Below are positions 17,706-25,897 of a stretch of 50,793 nt of DNA, piece by piece. The DNA comes from Ollibium composti (lineage in GTDB: Bacteria > Pseudomonadota > Alphaproteobacteria > Rhizobiales > Rhizobiaceae). Location: positions 1-50,793 of the forward strand of contig NZ_SSNY01000019.1 in the NCBI RefSeq assembly GCF_004801285.1, given 5' to 3'. Made by a program: the position numbers and the translations under genes. Position 1 is the stretch's first letter, and each line of letters opens with the position of its first letter. The notes beneath the pieces were generated by a model that saw only the letters and a list, made by a program, of their open reading frames with translations, did not search any database and was not told the origin of the DNA.

Positions 17706-18452
17706 TCAATTGACGAAATGTGCCTCGACCGCAGGTCCGGTTCGCATAGCAAGAGCAAGTTCGAGCCTGTTCTTGGCATTGAGCTTTTGCATCAGGTGGT
17801 GCATGTAGTGCTTTATCGTCTTTTCGCTGAGACCAAGCGTTTCGGCGATCTGCCGATTGGTTCTACCCTTCAACAACAGCCCGGCGATCTGTTCTTCCCG
17901 AAAGTTCAATCGCTGCTGTCGCATTGTTTTTTTTCGGATCGCCGCAGCTCGGAGGGAGACGATGACCTTTGTGGCGATCTTTGGGGAGATAAATGTATCT
18001 CCGTCTGCGATGGCCTGAACCGCGCTCGTCAGTTCTTCCGCTGTAGCTGTCGTGCAGACGTAGCCGGCGGCCCCTGCCTCGATTGCTCGTACGGCAAAGT
18101 CGACACTGCTCGTAGATGCAAAAACGAGAACCTTTGTATCCGGGCAAACTTCGCGAATCCTTGAAACCGTCTTCAGTCCGTAATGTTGATCCCCGCAGTC
18201 CAGTATTATCAGGTCTGGATTGTTTAGGAGAGTATCTTCTATCTTCTCTGGCGCAGGAAGAATGGCATCGGTCAATCGACAAGACTCTAGCGCACCAAAG
18301 ATGCGGATGAGCGCTTCAAGCATGAGCGGTTGATGATTGATCAGCGCAATTTTTTTCCTAATTAGCAAGTTATCTACCCCAAAGCCCAAGTGGGATAGTA
18401 AAAGTTTGTCGAAATTTCGCAATGCTAGACTTAACGAGTGGTTAACATCCAA
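17706..18452 (-). CDS. LuxR-type regulator with a degenerate receiver domain
   Basis: Up to 248 aa. No ATG lies ahead of the receiver; the frame opens with TTG at 18452, and a TTG at 18368 (preceded by GGGG) would also fit, so the start is unsettled. The receiver-like domain (about 33-155) keeps D85 (LIILD) but replaces the acidic pair with N39/H40 (ALINHQPL) and the conserved Lys with Thr (GYVCTT). LuxR HTH at about 182-232 (NFREEQIAGLLLKGRTNRQ, LSEKTIKHYMHHLMQK). It lies convergent to the RTX secretion operon and may control it. The 5' part is more AT-rich than its neighbours, suggesting a different origin. Confidence 0.75.
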   Translation of the reverse strand: MDVNHSLSLALRNFDKLLLSHLGFGVDNLLIRKKIALINHQPLMLEALIRIFGALESCRLTDAILPAPEKIEDTLLNNPDLIILDCGDQHYGLKTVSRIREVCPDTKVLVFASTSSVDFAVRAIEAGAAGYVCTTATAEELTSAVQAIADGDTFISPKIATKVIVSLRAAAIRKKTMRQQRLNFREEQIAGLLLKGRTNRQIAETLGLSEKTIKHYMHHLMQKLNAKNRLELALAMRTGPAVEAHFVN

Positions 18453-19003
18453 AAGGATGAGGGAGCATTTCGCGTTGCAGGAATATTTAAGATGGCCGCT
18501 GCAGCATATTGAGGTGAGTTATACAAGCTCAGCATGCCTCCAGCGGCTTCCCGCATGACATGGTGTTCCGGCAAGTAACAGCCTGCCTGAAGCATTAGCC
18601 AGATCGGGGGCGTTCGGTTCGCTCTCCTGCCATCGCACGCACGAGTAGCTTTTTTGAAGAAGGTATCGTCAGGCTCTCTAGCTATGCTTAATCTTCTGCT
18701 GGATAGACGGGATGGTCTATAAATTGTCGGCCCTGTGGCGATAATCTCGAAAACCCGGCAGCTTCAGCCATCTCAGCGTCCGGTTTAAGAGGCGTCATTC
18801 ATAATGATAGACGGCCATAATGAGAGTCGGGAGCTGCACGGCAGCTAGCCCATGACCGCTCTCCAGAACCAGCCGGTCTGGAATCGGCCCCCGAGCGGCC
18901 TAAATGAATCGTTGCCGCTGCGGGTCTGCCCCCGGCCTGGGCATGGTCCAAGGCTCGGCGATGCCGCAGCCTGCTAGCGTCGCCGGCGAGGCCCGTTCTT
19001 CGC
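18453..19003. other. 551-bp intergenic stretch, no gene recognised
   Basis: Lower GC than the flanks in its first 300 bases, which must hold the promoter of the LuxR-type gene. No open frame with recognisable similarity and no strong hairpin were seen. Confidence 0.5.
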
Positions 19004-19756
19004 TCACGTCAGGGCGAGGCCTCCGTCGACCGTGATCACTTGTCCGGTGATCCAGTTCGAAGTCGGGTCCGAGAGGTGAATGATCCAGCGCGCGATGTCG
19101 TCGGGTACGCCGCGTCGCTTGAGGGGAATCTGTTCACGTTCCGCTTCCTCGACAAGCGCGGCCTGTTCCGGCGAAAGACCCATCATTCCGGTCAGCGCGC
19201 CGGACTCGGTCGGGCCTGCGGCGACGGCGTTGACGCGGATACCCCGCGATGCCAGTTCGAGCGCCCAGCAGCGGGTCAGGTGCTCCAGAGCGGCCTTGCT
19301 CGCGGCGTAGTGCGAAAGATCTGCCCCCGGCTTGTGGCCGAACGTGCTCGACACGTTGACGATCGTCCCCGCCGTTTTGGAAAGATGCGGCAGGGCCTCG
19401 CGAGCCAGAAGGCTCGGCCCGACGACATTGACGGCAAGGATTTCCCTGATGTGGTCGGCTGTGACGTCGGCCAAGGGCGCTAGGGCGCCGGCCCCCGCAT
19501 TGTTGACGAGGATATCGAGGCGGCCCCAGGTCTTCACGGCCTTTGCGACGCTGTTGGCGGCATCGTTCGGTTCGGCGACGTCGGCGACCAGCCCAATGAT
19601 GTTCTCATGGGCCGCTGCCACCCGCTCCAGTGGTTCGGAACGGCGCCCGGTAATGACGACTCGCGCCCCCTGGGCGGCCAGGGCCAGCGCTACGGCGCGT
19701 CCGATACCTGAGCCGGCACCCGTAACGAGAGCGACCCTGTCCTTGAATGTCGACAT
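19004..19756 (-). CDS. Short-chain dehydrogenase/reductase (SDR)
   Basis: Protein of 250 aa with classical SDR features: TGAGSGIG cofactor loop (12-19), NNAG (85-88), catalytic S136/S137, Y150 and K154 (HYAASK), and a C-terminal ITVDGG stretch. R38/R39 after the second strand suggest NADP(H) preference. The substrate is unknown. It follows the Tat-exported hydrolase gene on the same strand, separated by 135 bp that contain strong alternative hairpins, so it may be co-transcribed with conditional read-through. Confidence 0.85.
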   Translation of the reverse strand: MSTFKDRVALVTGAGSGIGRAVALALAAQGARVVITGRRSEPLERVAAAHENIIGLVADVAEPNDAANSVAKAVKTWGRLDILVNNAGAGALAPLADVTADHIREILAVNVVGPSLLAREALPHLSKTAGTIVNVSSTFGHKPGADLSHYAASKAALEHLTRCWALELASRGIRVNAVAAGPTESGALTGMMGLSPEQAALVEEAEREQIPLKRRGVPDDIARWIIHLSDPTSNWITGQVITVDGGLALT

Positions 19757-19802
19757 GAAGTGTTCCTTGGTTTGTTCGACGCGGTCGAGAAGATGACGTG
19801 GC

Positions 19803-19868
19803 CGATCGTCCAGAATTCGAAAATTGGGACGATCGCCAGCCGCCAGGAGGACAGACGACTGGCGATCG
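19803..19868. promoter_or_regulatory. Overlapping, mutually exclusive hairpins between two minus-strand genes
   Basis: CGATCGTCC (19803-19811) pairs with GGACGATCG (19827-19835). CGATCGCCAG (19830-19839) pairs exactly with CTGGCGATCG (19859-19868). The shared CGATCG core means only one hairpin can form at a time. Located between the hydrolase stop and the SDR start; could act as terminator or attenuator. Confidence 0.4.
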
Positions 19869-19891
19869 GGCTTCGGGAAAGGATCGGGAGC

Positions 19892-20878
19892 CTAGCGGCG
19901 GATGAATGCGAGGATGTCGTCGTTCACCAGATCGGCGTGCGTGGTGCACATGCCATGCGGCAAGTCCTCGTAAACCTTGAGCTTTCCGTTCTTCAACAGC
20001 TTAGCCGAAAGTGGTCCCGAGTCAGCGAAGGGCACGATTTGGTCGTCCTTGCTGTGCACGACCAGCGTCGGCGTTTCAATGAGCTTGAGATCCTCGGTGA
20101 AGTCGGTTTCCGAGAATGCCTTGATACCCTCATAGTGGGCTTTGGCGCTGCCCATCATGCCTTGGCGCCACCAGTTCTGGATGATGCCGGGTACTGCTTC
20201 CGCCCCCGGCCGGTTGAAGCCGTAGAAAGGACCCGAAGGAAAGTCGATGTAGAACTGCGCGCGGTTCGTCGCGAGAGAATGGCGCAACCCGTCCAGCACC
20301 TCGATCGGCAACCCGCCAGGATTAGCGACCGTTTTGACCATGATCGGCGGCACCGCGCCGATTATGACGAGCTTGGCAACCCGCTCTTTGCCGTGGCGGG
20401 CGACGTAGCGGACAGCCTCGCCTCCGCCGGTGGAATGTCCGATATGGATGGTGCTCCTGAGGCCGAGATGCTCGATCACGGCGGCAACATCGGCGGCGTA
20501 ATGATCCATGTCATGGCCGTCGCTTACCTGGGCCGATCGACCATGGCCGCGACGATCGTGCGCGACGACGCGGTAGCCCTTGCCGAGGAAGAACAGCATC
20601 TGCGCGTCCCAGTCGTCGCCGCATAGCGGCCAACCGTGGTGGAAGACGATCGGCTGGGCGTCCTTCGGCCCCCAGTCCTTATAGAAGATCTCGGTGCCGT
20701 CCTTGGTGGTGATGATGCTCATGGTGATTGATCCCTGGTTTGGTTGGTGAGGAGAGAGGGTTTGTTCGCTTCCCGACCGGGCGAGTACGGGCAGCGCGCC
20801 TGCCAGCGTCGCCGTGACCGCGCCAACCAGAACATCGCGGCGCGATGCGCGGACCGTCGGAAAGACGTTGTTTCGCAT
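19892..20878 (-). CDS. Tat-exported alpha/beta hydrolase, non-haem chloroperoxidase-like
   Basis: Protein of 328 aa starting MRNNVFPTVR, chosen because it begins a twin-arginine signal peptide (ASRRDVLVGAV, then a hydrophobic stretch to about residue 33). The rest is a cofactor-free chloroperoxidase/arylesterase-type alpha/beta hydrolase: oxyanion region HHGWPL, nucleophile S149 in GHSTGG, acid D279 and H308 in LPHGM. Homologues normally start at the internal methionine M53 (MSIITTKDG, base 20722), so a signal peptide appears to have been added to a usually cytosolic enzyme, or two forms may be made. Esterase or perhydrolase activity is likely; the natural substrate is unknown. Confidence 0.82.
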   Translation of the reverse strand: MRNNVFPTVRASRRDVLVGAVTATLAGALPVLARSGSEQTLSPHQPNQGSITMSIITTKDGTEIFYKDWGPKDAQPIVFHHGWPLCGDDWDAQMLFFLGKGYRVVAHDRRGHGRSAQVSDGHDMDHYAADVAAVIEHLGLRSTIHIGHSTGGGEAVRYVARHGKERVAKLVIIGAVPPIMVKTVANPGGLPIEVLDGLRHSLATNRAQFYIDFPSGPFYGFNRPGAEAVPGIIQNWWRQGMMGSAKAHYEGIKAFSETDFTEDLKLIETPTLVVHSKDDQIVPFADSGPLSAKLLKNGKLKVYEDLPHGMCTTHADLVNDDILAFIRR

Positions 20879-21193
20879 TGACCTTGTCCTTGTCCGGATA
20901 CGCGGGGCGAACGCTGGATTGGCCGCGGCGCACGTCGATCCGTTGGCGGCCGACGGTGGAAAGGATGGGCCAAGGCCGCCCATCAAGCCATCCGACACAG
21001 GTGTCTGTCAGTTAGTGCGAAGGTCTATGTCGTGCCTTTGGGTGGGACAGGAGGACACGCCACCTGTGTGGTCCGCCCTGATCCTCCATCCAGTCGCGCG
21101 CGCAGCCCTGCGGATTTAACGTCCTCGACAGCATAATTTGCCCGGCATCGGCGGATCGCCAAAGGCCGGGACGTCAGGATATCGAGGTCGGAA
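20879..21193. other. 315-bp divergent intergenic region
   Basis: Separates the Tat-hydrolase gene (minus) from the GNAT gene (plus) and must hold both promoters. No clear sigma-70 elements or dyad was identified. Confidence 0.4.
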
Positions 21194-21475
21194 ATGGACG
21201 CAAGGATTCAGGAAAACAGGCAACTCCATCGTTTCGAGTTGCCGATCTCAAAGGGGCTGTTCGCCGCCGCCTATTATCGGATGGAAGATGGCCGCATCGT
21301 GTTGTTCCACACGGAAGTTCCTTCGGAGTTCACCGGTCGGGGTATCGGTTCGTGCCTGGCGCAGGGCATTTTCGACCTGCTCCGCGCATCCGGGCGCAAG
21401 GCGATCCTGAGATGCCCCTTTATGAGCCGGTTCTTTGCCAACCACCTGGACTATCTGGACGTGATCGCCGGGTAG
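21194..21475 (+). CDS. Small GNAT-like N-acetyltransferase (YjdJ-type)
   Basis: Protein of 93 aa. It has the shortened GNAT fold typical of the YjdJ group: FHTEVPSEFTGRGIGSCLAQGIFDLLR contains the acetyl-CoA pyrophosphate-binding loop (GRGIGS), followed by a strand with CPF and the ending NHLDYLDVIAG. Such proteins are thought to bind acetyl-CoA, but targets are unknown. GAGGTCGGAA precedes the ATG. The DUF1810 gene follows closely on the same strand. Confidence 0.75.
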   Translation: MDARIQENRQLHRFELPISKGLFAAAYYRMEDGRIVLFHTEVPSEFTGRGIGSCLAQGIFDLLRASGRKAILRCPFMSRFFANHLDYLDVIAG

Positions 21476-21508
21476 CCGCTCATGACACATTGGCATCTAC
21501 GGTCAGAC

Positions 21509-21934
21509 ATGGCCGATGAATACGATCTGCGCCGGTTCATCCGGGCCCAGGCTCCCGTGTACGAGAAGACACTCGGTTGCCTTCGCAGGGGGACCATGGA
21601 GTCGTCCTACATGAAGTTCATTTTCCCGCGACTGGCCACAGGACACGACCTTCCCGGGCACTATGCGATCTCGTCGCTCGATGAAGCCAGGGCATATCTG
21701 TCGTCTCCCCTTCTGGGAGGACGCTATCGGGAATGCGTCGGAGCGCTTCTGCCATTGTTCGCCGCCGACGTGCTGGCCGTTTTCGGCGAGGCCGATGCGA
21801 GAGATCTGCACGCTTCGCTCACCCTGTTTTCTGCGGCAGCCCCTCGAGAATTTCTCCTCGAAACAATGTTCGAAGTCTGGTTCGGCGGCACGGTCGACGA
21901 GGGCACCGCCGTAGCGATAACCTGCATGTCATAG
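21509..21934 (+). CDS. DUF1810 family protein
   Basis: Protein of about 141 aa from MADEYDLRRF; an in-frame ATG at 21482 would add nine residues. It matches the family pattern DL.RFI.AQAPVYE, then FIFPRLA, YAISSLDEARAYL.HPLLG-like, and a C-terminal FxxWFGG. The segment before FIFPRL is divergent from the usual RKRSHWMWFIFPQ. Function of the family is unknown. Probably co-transcribed with the GNAT gene just upstream. Confidence 0.7.
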   Translation: MADEYDLRRFIRAQAPVYEKTLGCLRRGTMESSYMKFIFPRLATGHDLPGHYAISSLDEARAYLSSPLLGGRYRECVGALLPLFAADVLAVFGEADARDLHASLTLFSAAAPREFLLETMFEVWFGGTVDEGTAVAITCMS

Positions 21935-22080
21935 ATGACGACAAGCATTTGGCCGCGCCAGCGGGAAAGCCTTCCGGGTCGACCATCCCGATCGATGCTG
22001 AAGGCGGCATTGCCAAAAGCAGGCCAGTTGATCTGGAACGACAATAGATGAGGTCGAAGCCGGATCGGGTATGAAAGGCT

Positions 22081-23334
22081 CTATTGGCGTTTGTCGCCAA
22101 GCACCGCCTCGGTGATCGAGTTGGGCAGGCGGCGCGGTGTCTCGATCAGGCCGAGAACCGGCATGACGATCAGGAAGAAGGCGAAGTAGAACAGCGTGGC
22201 AAGCTGCGCCATCAGCACGTAGGAGCCTTCCGCCGGACGGGAGCCGAGCCAGCCGAGCAGGATGGCATCGGCCGCGAACAGCCAGAAGAACAGCTTGTAC
22301 CACGGCCGGTAGACGGCCGAGCGCACCTTGGAGGTGTCGAGCCACGGCACCAGGAACAGCATGGCGATGGCGCCGAACATGCACAGCACGCCGCCGAGCT
22401 TGGAATTGATCGGCCCGATGTTGAAGGTGATGGCGCGCAGGATCGCATAGAACGGCAGGAAGTACCATTCGGGAACGATGTGCGCGGGCGTCTTCAGCGG
22501 GTTGGCGACCGTGTAGTTGTCTGGGTGGCCGAGATAATTCGGGATGTAGAAGACGAAATAGGCGAACACGACGAGGAAGGCGGAAGCGCCGAACAGATCC
22601 TTCACCGTGGCGTGCGGCGTGAATGGCACCACGTCGGTCTTCGATTTCACCTCGATGCCGGTCGGATTGTTCTGGCCCACCACATGCAGCGCCCAGATGT
22701 GCATGGCAACCACACCCGTGAGCATGAACGGCAGCAGGTAGTGCAGGGCGAAGAAGCGGTTCAGCGTCGGATCGCCAACGGCGAAACCGCCGAGCAGAAG
22801 CTGCTGGATCCAGTCGCCGACCAGAGGAATGGCCGAGAAGAAGCCGGTGATGACCGTCGCGCCCCAGAACGACATCTGCCCCCAGGGCAGCACGTAGCCC
22901 ATGAAGCCGATCGCCATCAGCAGCAGGAAATTGATACAGCCGAGTACCCACAGCAGCTCGCGCGGCGCCTTGTAGGAGCCGTAGTAGAGGCCACGGAAGA
23001 TATGGATGTAGACGGCGATGAAGAAGAACGACGCGCCGTTGGAATGCAGGTAGCGCAGCAGCCAGCCGTGATTGATGTCGCGCATGACCCTTTCAACGGA
23101 CAGGAAGGCGAGCGCGGTATCCGGCGCATAATGCATGGCCATGGCGACGCCAGTGACGATCTGAGCCGCCAGCATCATGGTGAGGATGCCGCCGAACGTA
23201 TAGGCGTAGTTCAGGTTGCGCGGGACGGGATAGGCGATGAAGGAGCCGTGCACGAATCTCGGCAACGGCAGCCGCTGATCGAGCCAGCGCTCCCATGCGG
23301 CCCTCGGCGTATAGGGTGAATGGACAAAGTTCAT
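22081..23334 (-). CDS. petB: Cytochrome b of a bc1-type complex, solitary copy
   Basis: Protein of 417 aa starting MNFVHSPYTP, preceded by GAGGAACGATCCG; the frame is open further upstream without similarity. It has the eight-helix cytochrome b layout, with haem-ligand pairs H97/H111 and H198/H212 (14-residue spacing) and the Qo-site PEWY motif at 288-291. In bacteria this subunit is normally encoded between the Rieske protein and cytochrome c1. Neither is nearby, so this looks like an extra copy recruited elsewhere or serving a modified electron-transfer chain. An AhpD-like gene lies 144 bp upstream on the same strand. Confidence 0.9.
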   Translation of the reverse strand: MNFVHSPYTPRAAWERWLDQRLPLPRFVHGSFIAYPVPRNLNYAYTFGGILTMMLAAQIVTGVAMAMHYAPDTALAFLSVERVMRDINHGWLLRYLHSNGASFFFIAVYIHIFRGLYYGSYKAPRELLWVLGCINFLLLMAIGFMGYVLPWGQMSFWGATVITGFFSAIPLVGDWIQQLLLGGFAVGDPTLNRFFALHYLLPFMLTGVVAMHIWALHVVGQNNPTGIEVKSKTDVVPFTPHATVKDLFGASAFLVVFAYFVFYIPNYLGHPDNYTVANPLKTPAHIVPEWYFLPFYAILRAITFNIGPINSKLGGVLCMFGAIAMLFLVPWLDTSKVRSAVYRPWYKLFFWLFAADAILLGWLGSRPAEGSYVLMAQLATLFYFAFFLIVMPVLGLIETPRRLPNSITEAVLGDKRQ

Positions 23335-23478
23335 CGGATCGTTCCTCGCTTGAGACGCTCCTCCGTTCATGCAGGGAAGCGTTGCGGGCCGCCCTCGTTG
23401 GGGGGCAGACGGGGCGGCCCGCAAGCAGAGCGGCACGAAACGGGGGAGGACGGGCCGTTTCGGGCCTGAGGAGGCAAA

Positions 23479-23943
23479 TCAGGCGGCCGCTCTGTCTGTC
23501 TGCTGTACCGAGTGGACGGCGCGGGCCGCGATCTGCAGCCGGTTCCAGAGATTGATCGCGCCGATCATGACCGTCAGGTTGACGATCTCGGCCTCGCTGA
23601 ACTGGCTCCTGACCAGTTCGTAATCGGCATCCGCGGCACCGGTCTCCTTGATGTTCGTGAGCGATTCCGTCCAGGCGAGCGCTGCACGTTCACGGTCGGT
23701 ATAGAGCGGCGATTCCCGCCAGGCGTCGAGCATGATGATGCGCATGTCGCTTTCGCCGTTCTTGCGAGCATCGGTCGCGTGCATGTGGATGCACATGGCG
23801 CAGCCGTTGATCTGCGACGCGCGCAGCCGGACAAGTTCGCCAAGGCCGTGCTCGATCCCGCCGGCGCCGAGCGCCTTCTCGACGTCGAGCAGGGTTTTGG
23901 CGAGGTCGGGGGCGATCTTGAAGGGAGCGAAACGAGGCGTCAT
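23479..23943 (-). CDS. AhpD-like alkylhydroperoxidase / carboxymuconolactone decarboxylase family protein
   Basis: Protein of 154 aa. It carries the AhpD redox motif CxxCxxxH (C48, C51, H55 in GCAMCIHMH), followed by DARKNGESDMRI and the RERAALAWTESLT helix. Such proteins reduce peroxides or related substrates using the cysteine pair. AAGGAA precedes the ATG. Divergent from the GST gene across 232 bp holding an ACTTTGGTACAG motif, and upstream of the solitary cytochrome b. Confidence 0.85.
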   Translation of the reverse strand: MTPRFAPFKIAPDLAKTLLDVEKALGAGGIEHGLGELVRLRASQINGCAMCIHMHATDARKNGESDMRIIMLDAWRESPLYTDRERAALAWTESLTNIKETGAADADYELVRSQFSEAEIVNLTVMIGAINLWNRLQIAARAVHSVQQTDRAAA

Positions 23944-24032
23944 TTGCGGGTTCCTTGGTTGGAGTGAAGACGGACCGACTATGTCCGCCTTCCCGAGCGC
24001 CCTCTATCGTGCCCGAGGCTGCCTTTCCGCAT

Positions 24033-24044
24033 ACTTTGGTACAG
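24033..24044 (+). promoter_or_regulatory. Copy 1 of the ACYTTGGTACRG motif
   Basis: ACTTTGGTACAG, 131 bp before the GST start and 89 bp before the divergent AhpD start. Two further near-identical copies lie at 25784 and 26893 in the same orientation. Confidence 0.4.
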
Positions 24045-24175
24045 GAAGATCTCCACCGACAGCGCGGAGCGGTTCGCCCCAAAGCCACATGGTTCGTCCC
24101 GTCTCCCATGCAGAATCGGAAGCGACGCGCATACCGCGTCTGATCCACCGTCCGTCGGAAGCGAGGAGACATTCC

Positions 24176-24796
24176 ATGAAACTCTACTACAGCCCCCTGG
24201 CATGCAGCCTGGCAGACCACATCGCGCTTCTGGAAGCCGGTGTTCCGTTCGAGCGCGAAGCGGTCGACCTCAAGACCAAGCACACGGCGTCCGGAGCCGA
24301 CTTCGCCACCGTCACGCGCAAGGGATACGTGCCAGCCCTTGTGCTGGACGGCGGCGAAATCCTGACGGAGAATATAGCCGTCCTCGACTGGATTGCCTCA
24401 CAATATCCCGCTCTGCGCGCGGACGGCCCTCTCGGCCGTACGCGGACGCTCGAGGCCCTGACCTATATTTCCACCGAGATCCATCGAGCCTTCAAACCCA
24501 TGTGGCATCAAGGTACGGAAGAGGACAAAGCCAAGGCGAGCCGTTCGATCGCCGTATTGCTGGACCTGTTCGTCGCCGGCCTGGAGACCGACTACCTGTT
24601 CGGCGACGCGCCCGGCGTCGCCGACTTCTACCTTTTCGTCATGCTCCTGTGGGCCAGGCGCTTCCGCGTTCCCGTTCCCAAGCCGCTCGAAGCGCTCCGG
24701 GTTAGAATTGCAACCCGGCCGGCCGTGCGCGCGGCGATGGAGCACGAAGGGCTTTTCCAGTCCCTGAGAGAAGCCAGCCGACCGGATGCCGGGTGA
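24176..24796 (+). CDS. Glutathione S-transferase, beta class-like
   Basis: Protein of 206 aa from the ATG at 24176 after GAGGAG; an earlier open frame overlaps the divergent AhpD gene and was rejected. The N-terminal thioredoxin fold starts MKLYYSPLACSL with C10, the beta-class catalytic cysteine, and includes the cis-Pro region GYVPAL and glutathione-binding LTENIAVLDWIA. A helical C-terminal domain follows (about 85-200). Likely conjugates or reduces electrophiles and peroxides with glutathione in the cytosol. Confidence 0.88.
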   Translation: MKLYYSPLACSLADHIALLEAGVPFEREAVDLKTKHTASGADFATVTRKGYVPALVLDGGEILTENIAVLDWIASQYPALRADGPLGRTRTLEALTYISTEIHRAFKPMWHQGTEEDKAKASRSIAVLLDLFVAGLETDYLFGDAPGVADFYLFVMLLWARRFRVPVPKPLEALRVRIATRPAVRAAMEHEGLFQSLREASRPDAG

Positions 24797-24941
24797 ATTC
24801 CACCCATGCGGCCGTCGCGACGACCTGTACTGCGGTATGGCAGACCCGACCCCTTGATCCAATCGACCATGGTTCCGCTCACCCGTAGCGTTTTGCGGCA
24901 TCAACTGCACGCCAGGCAAACGAAGGAACAAGGACTGCGCC

Positions 24942-25682
24942 ATGCCGCAACTCGAACCGACCAAACCATTTCTCTCACCCTACGCCGGCGAGGCAGCTGC
25001 CTTGAAGCGCCGCGGTCTTCTGGAGAGCGCCGGCGTGGCTCACGAACTGGGCAATCTGATCCAGATCGCCTCGTCTGCGGTGAACATCATTGCGCGCGGT
25101 TCGCGGTTCGACGTGACGCCGACGCTGGAGCCGGTGATTTCGGGCGCAAGAGCTTCCCTTGATCGCGCCGGCACTCTCGTCAGGCAGTCGCTTCATCAGG
25201 CAGGCTGCGCCTCCACTGAACTCGGCCATGTCGACGTTGCGCACTCCTTGGCGGAGATTTTGGACCTGCTCCAACCGACATGGGCGCCGACGCATCTGAT
25301 CGCTTTGGACGTTGGCGGTGGTCTGCCCGCGGTGAAATGCGAGCCCCTCGGATTGCAGAGCGCGATCCTGAATCTGGCGCTCAACGCCCGCGATTCGATG
25401 CCGAACGGGGGCACCATCACGATCGCGGCGGCCATGCTTATTCCGGATGAGGACAGGACGATGGTCGAGCTGAGTGTCGCGGACTGCGGAATCGGCATGA
25501 CCGACGAAACCATGAAGCGTGCCTTCGATCCGTTCTTCACGACCAAGAGCGGTGGCCTCGGCGGTGTCGGCCTGCCTATGGTGAAGCGCTTCGTCGAGGG
25601 CGCAGGCGGCCAGATCAGGGTCTCCAGCATGCCGGGCGCCGGCACTACCGTAACGCTCCTCCTGCCGGCAATTCGGCGCTAG
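24942..25682 (+). CDS. Orphan cytosolic sensor histidine kinase
   Basis: Protein of 246 aa with no membrane segment or sensor domain. The H-box is unusual: VAHELGNLIQ with H34, resembling the AHDFNNLL box of hybrid kinases. A HATPase_c domain follows (N-box LNLALNARDSM, G1 DCGIGM, F-box FDPFFTTK, G2 GGVGLPMV). No regulator gene is adjacent; the nearest ones are at 32.8-34.5 kb. AAGGAACAAGGA precedes the ATG. The partner is unknown. Confidence 0.8.
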   Translation: MPQLEPTKPFLSPYAGEAAALKRRGLLESAGVAHELGNLIQIASSAVNIIARGSRFDVTPTLEPVISGARASLDRAGTLVRQSLHQAGCASTELGHVDVAHSLAEILDLLQPTWAPTHLIALDVGGGLPAVKCEPLGLQSAILNLALNARDSMPNGGTITIAAAMLIPDEDRTMVELSVADCGIGMTDETMKRAFDPFFTTKSGGLGGVGLPMVKRFVEGAGGQIRVSSMPGAGTTVTLLLPAIRR

Positions 25683-25783
25683 CGGTCTCGTCGGTCCGCT
25701 TCGGCAGGACGCCACTTCTCTATCGCCGGGTATTTACGACCATCAATTATGAGGACGAAGACCATAGGCTGTATCCAATCTCA

Positions 25784-25795
25784 ACCTTGGTACAG
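25784..25795 (+). promoter_or_regulatory. Copy 2 of the ACYTTGGTACRG motif
   Basis: ACCTTGGTACAG, 102 bp before the DUF1344 gene, at the edge of an AT-rich promoter stretch (25795-25890) that contrasts sharply with the GC-rich surroundings. Confidence 0.45.
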
Positions 25796-25897
25796 TTTAT
25801 AAAATTCCTCGAAATTATAAGTATATATACAGCAACATCAGCAATTAAATCATGAAGATGTTGCAACAATAATGATAATTCAAAATAGGAGAAGAAA

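Noticed and set aside
22084..23319. A 411-codon plus-strand frame opposite cytochrome b
   Set aside because: Its composition (many His, Glu, Arg, Gly) is the antisense of a membrane protein, with no domain; cytochrome b on the other strand is unmistakable.
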